DNA of 6,364 bases from Treponema sp. Lineage in GTDB: Bacteria; Spirochaetota; Spirochaetia; Treponematales; Treponemataceae. Location: NCBI GenBank assembly GCA_016297805.1, contig JAEDFX010000118.1, forward strand, positions 1 to 6,364, read 5' to 3'. A program made the position numbers and the translations under genes. Shown piece after piece: positions 4,238 to 6,364 of this stretch. The notes under the pieces were generated by a model. That model searched no databases. It saw only the letters and a list, made by a program, of their open reading frames with translations, and was not told the origin of the DNA. Each line of letters starts with the position of its first letter. The first letter of the stretch is position 1.

Positions 4238-6364
4238 TTAGATATCCCAGCGGATACCACAGCGAAGTGCTGCACGGCCATCGTACCAGTCAACTGGGTC
4301 GATATCGCCTACGTCAGCTTCCTTAGCCCATGAACCCTTTACGTTTGCACGGTCAAGGTTCAACTGATCCTGTCCGTCACCGAAGTGCTTGAATGGATCC
4401 ATGTTGTATACGAACTGAGCATATACTGTTGGTTTCTTAGCAGCCTTGAGTTTCTTTGATACGCCCAAAGCGAATGCGAATGGGTTGTTCAATTCTGAAT
4501 CGAATGATCCGTCAGCTGAAGCTGTGTTTTCTGTCTTTACACCGAATGCTACGTTAGCTGTTACATCGCCTGGGAAGCTAACCTGTCCAACCAATGTGTT
4601 GAAGTAGCGATTAACGTTTGAAAGATCCAAACCGTAGTAAACGTTGATTCCTGTGATTACGTCAGATACATCTGTGATTGCCAAAGAAGCACCAGCCTGC
4701 TTTACGCGGAACTGGTTGTCAGAACAAGCGTACTTGCTTTCTTCATCATCATCAGCACCTGCTTCTGTGATCTTAAGAGATCTGTAGTTCATGTTAGCAT
4801 AAGCTGTTACAGACATGTTGTCAGAAATCTTGTATGTAGCTGTTGGGTTGATTGTAAGTTCCATAGAACCGTTATCAAGCAAGAACCATGGCTGTACCCA
4901 GTTGCCACAGCGCAGAGCGTACCAAGGCTGTACGTTAGCATTGTATCCAGTTACAACTTCTTCTGAAGAATCAAGAGCTTCAAGTGGCATTTCTACAGCA
5001 GCGTTCAAGCCGATAGAAAGTGCTTCCATTGGAGAAACTGTTGCATCCAATGTGATCTTCTGTGTGTTCAAGTTACCAAGAGTTTCAGACAGGTCGAATG
5101 TACCGTCGTCGTGGTTTTCGCGAAGATACAGCATGGAAGCCTGTGCACCGCGGAAGCGGTATTCTACGTTTGCACCGAACATGTCAGTCTTGTAGCCGAC
5201 CTGTACGTTTGCAGCAATGTTCTTGATTCCGTCAAAGTCGCCTGAGCGATAGAATACGTCTGTTGAATATCCAAAGTAATCTGTTGTGCTAGAAGCACCG
5301 CCATCAGTGATATCTTTTGAAGACTTCTGATGTGTTGCAATCAAAGCCTGAGCTGCAACATTCAATTTTGCATCGTCAAGAGCGAATACGTTCTTTGCAC
5401 CGATGATGAAGTCATGTTCTACTGGATCGTCGAAGAGGGTACCATCATACATACCGTTAGACTGGAAATCTACAACCAAGTCATTAGCCTTGATTCCTGC
5501 CCATGCCCAGTATCCGTATTTATTACCTTTGCGGTCAGCAGTTTTGTTTGGAGCAAATCCGATATCCCAAGAGATACCTGTAGCTTCTTCAAGAGCAGCA
5601 GCAGCTTTTGAACCAAGGCTGAATACGTTGAAACCACCTACGTGCTGATAACCAGCATCCCAGTTTCCATCGATTGTTTTCCATGTGATTGCCTGGCGCA
5701 CATCCGGCTTTGCATAGTTGAAACCAGTCAAGAAGTTAATATAAGGAGTGTTGAAACCGAATTTAAGGTGTCCGAGGAATGGATTTGTTTCCCACTTATC
5801 GGTTGTCTTAGCAAGGTAAGCAACTGGGTTAGCAAAGATACCGTTTACAAGGTTCTTAAGACCATCTTCCCATTCTACAACTTCGTTGTCATACTGGTCT
5901 TTCTGATAGAGATATACCTGTTTTCCGCCAGCATAGTCACGTTTCTCATAGTTTTCAGGCTCTGTTTCAGCAAGAGCGATTTCAATGTAAACCGGGCAGT
6001 TAGGAAGGAAGTTTCCTGCAAATTTGTTGTAAGACTTAGCACCGATTGTTACAGAGTCAAGGTCAAGACCTTTTTCTGTAGCGTCAACTTTACCCTGTGT
6101 GATGTAGTTAGCCTGTACACCGAACATAGACCAGGAAATGAAGTTAATCTTAGCCTTAGCAGCACCGGCATCATCATCGCCGGAAATCATGTCAGCGATG
6201 ACTACGTGGCTGTTCTTTCCGCCGAAGCCGTCGTCAACGAAGTCAGGAGCCTTAAGGTCGGTAGTCCAGTTTCCGTCGGAAATGAACTTGTAGCGAAGTT
6301 CGTCCGTTACCTTGAAAGTCTTTGTAATAGTAAAGCCCTTGTCGGTCTTTGTCATTGCTTCGGC
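4238..6364 (-). CDS. Outer-membrane beta-barrel with glycogen-binding domain (5' end missing)
   Basis: The frame is open to the right edge of the window (three codons, AEA, precede the ATG at 6355), so the true start lies outside and the ATG at 6355 is internal; 708 residues are visible. Counting from that Met, residues 1-55 match the second half of an AMPK/CBM48-type glycogen-binding module: YKFISDGNW (22-30) and DDGFGGKNSHVVI (41-53) are its characteristic end. From about 66 to the C-terminus the protein alternates short amphipathic beta-strands with polar, Gly/Asn/Asp-rich turns, typical of an outer-membrane barrel, and ends in an aromatic-containing strand (RCGIRWDI). The motif ALRCG occurs twice (480-484 and 696-700). 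No TonB plug or box is seen in the visible part. The likely role is a porin or surface protein that binds or admits alpha-glucans; this is inference from the domain pair and neighbours. A signal peptide should lie outside the window. It is locally more GC-rich than pulA. The stop is followed by three hairpins and then the lipoprotein gene 106 bases on. Confidence 0.8.
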   Translation of the reverse strand, partial: AEAMTKTDKGFTITKTFKVTDELRYKFISDGNWTTDLKAPDFVDDGFGGKNSHVVIADMISGDDDAGAAKAKINFISWSMFGVQANYITQGKVDATEKGLDLDSVTIGAKSYNKFAGNFLPNCPVYIEIALAETEPENYEKRDYAGGKQVYLYQKDQYDNEVVEWEDGLKNLVNGIFANPVAYLAKTTDKWETNPFLGHLKFGFNTPYINFLTGFNYAKPDVRQAITWKTIDGNWDAGYQHVGGFNVFSLGSKAAAALEEATGISWDIGFAPNKTADRKGNKYGYWAWAGIKANDLVVDFQSNGMYDGTLFDDPVEHDFIIGAKNVFALDDAKLNVAAQALIATHQKSSKDITDGGASSTTDYFGYSTDVFYRSGDFDGIKNIAANVQVGYKTDMFGANVEYRFRGAQASMLYLRENHDDGTFDLSETLGNLNTQKITLDATVSPMEALSIGLNAAVEMPLEALDSSEEVVTGYNANVQPWYALRCGNWVQPWFLLDNGSMELTINPTATYKISDNMSVTAYANMNYRSLKITEAGADDDEESKYACSDNQFRVKQAGASLAITDVSDVITGINVYYGLDLSNVNRYFNTLVGQVSFPGDVTANVAFGVKTENTASADGSFDSELNNPFAFALGVSKKLKAAKKPTVYAQFVYNMDPFKHFGDGQDQLNLDRANVKGSWAKEADVGDIDPVDWYDGRAALRCGIRWDI

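Noticed and set aside
4815..5648. Plus-strand open frames opposite the barrel gene
   Set aside because: They are antisense to a long continuous barrel protein and encode no recognisable domain.

Overview
The window holds three protein-coding genes and one broken reading frame, all on the minus strand, so transcription runs from the right edge to the left edge. The DNA is AT-rich. The well-formed Shine-Dalgarno sites argue against Bacteroidetes, and the two lipoprotein signal peptides plus the large outer-membrane barrel indicate a diderm. The combination looks most like a Treponema-type spirochaete of a carbohydrate-rich habitat such as gut or rumen. That assignment rests on protein style and is not proven by any marker gene here.

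From right to left: (1) 4238-6364 is the 3' part of a large gene, cut by the window edge. Its visible N-terminal part is a glycogen-binding (AMPK/CBM48-type) module and the rest reads as an outer-membrane beta-barrel. (2) 4132-4237 is an intergenic stretch with three successive inverted repeats, the middle one containing a TTCGACAAGCTCA-type core. (3) 3298-4131 encodes a 277-residue lipoprotein with two related tryptophan-rich beta-modules, ending at a clear intrinsic terminator (3234-3284). (4) 2844-3222 is a roughly 125-codon reading frame that becomes continuous if one T of a TTTT run is removed; it is a frameshifted gene or a sequencing error. (5) 119-2794 is a complete type I pullulanase lipoprotein (pulA) with CBM41-like, CBM48-like and GH13 catalytic parts. 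(6) 1-118 is non-coding and packed with nested palindromes built on a CTCGGCGAG core; it probably terminates pulA and may continue beyond the left edge.

Read together, the locus suggests an alpha-glucan (starch, glycogen or pullulan) capture and debranching module at the cell envelope: a barrel carrying a glycogen-binding domain, a candidate glycan-binding lipoprotein, and a lipid-anchored debranching enzyme. Only the pullulanase function is firmly supported by motifs. The roles of the barrel and the small lipoprotein are inferred from domain appearance and proximity. The terminators suggest that these genes are not simply one uniform operon.
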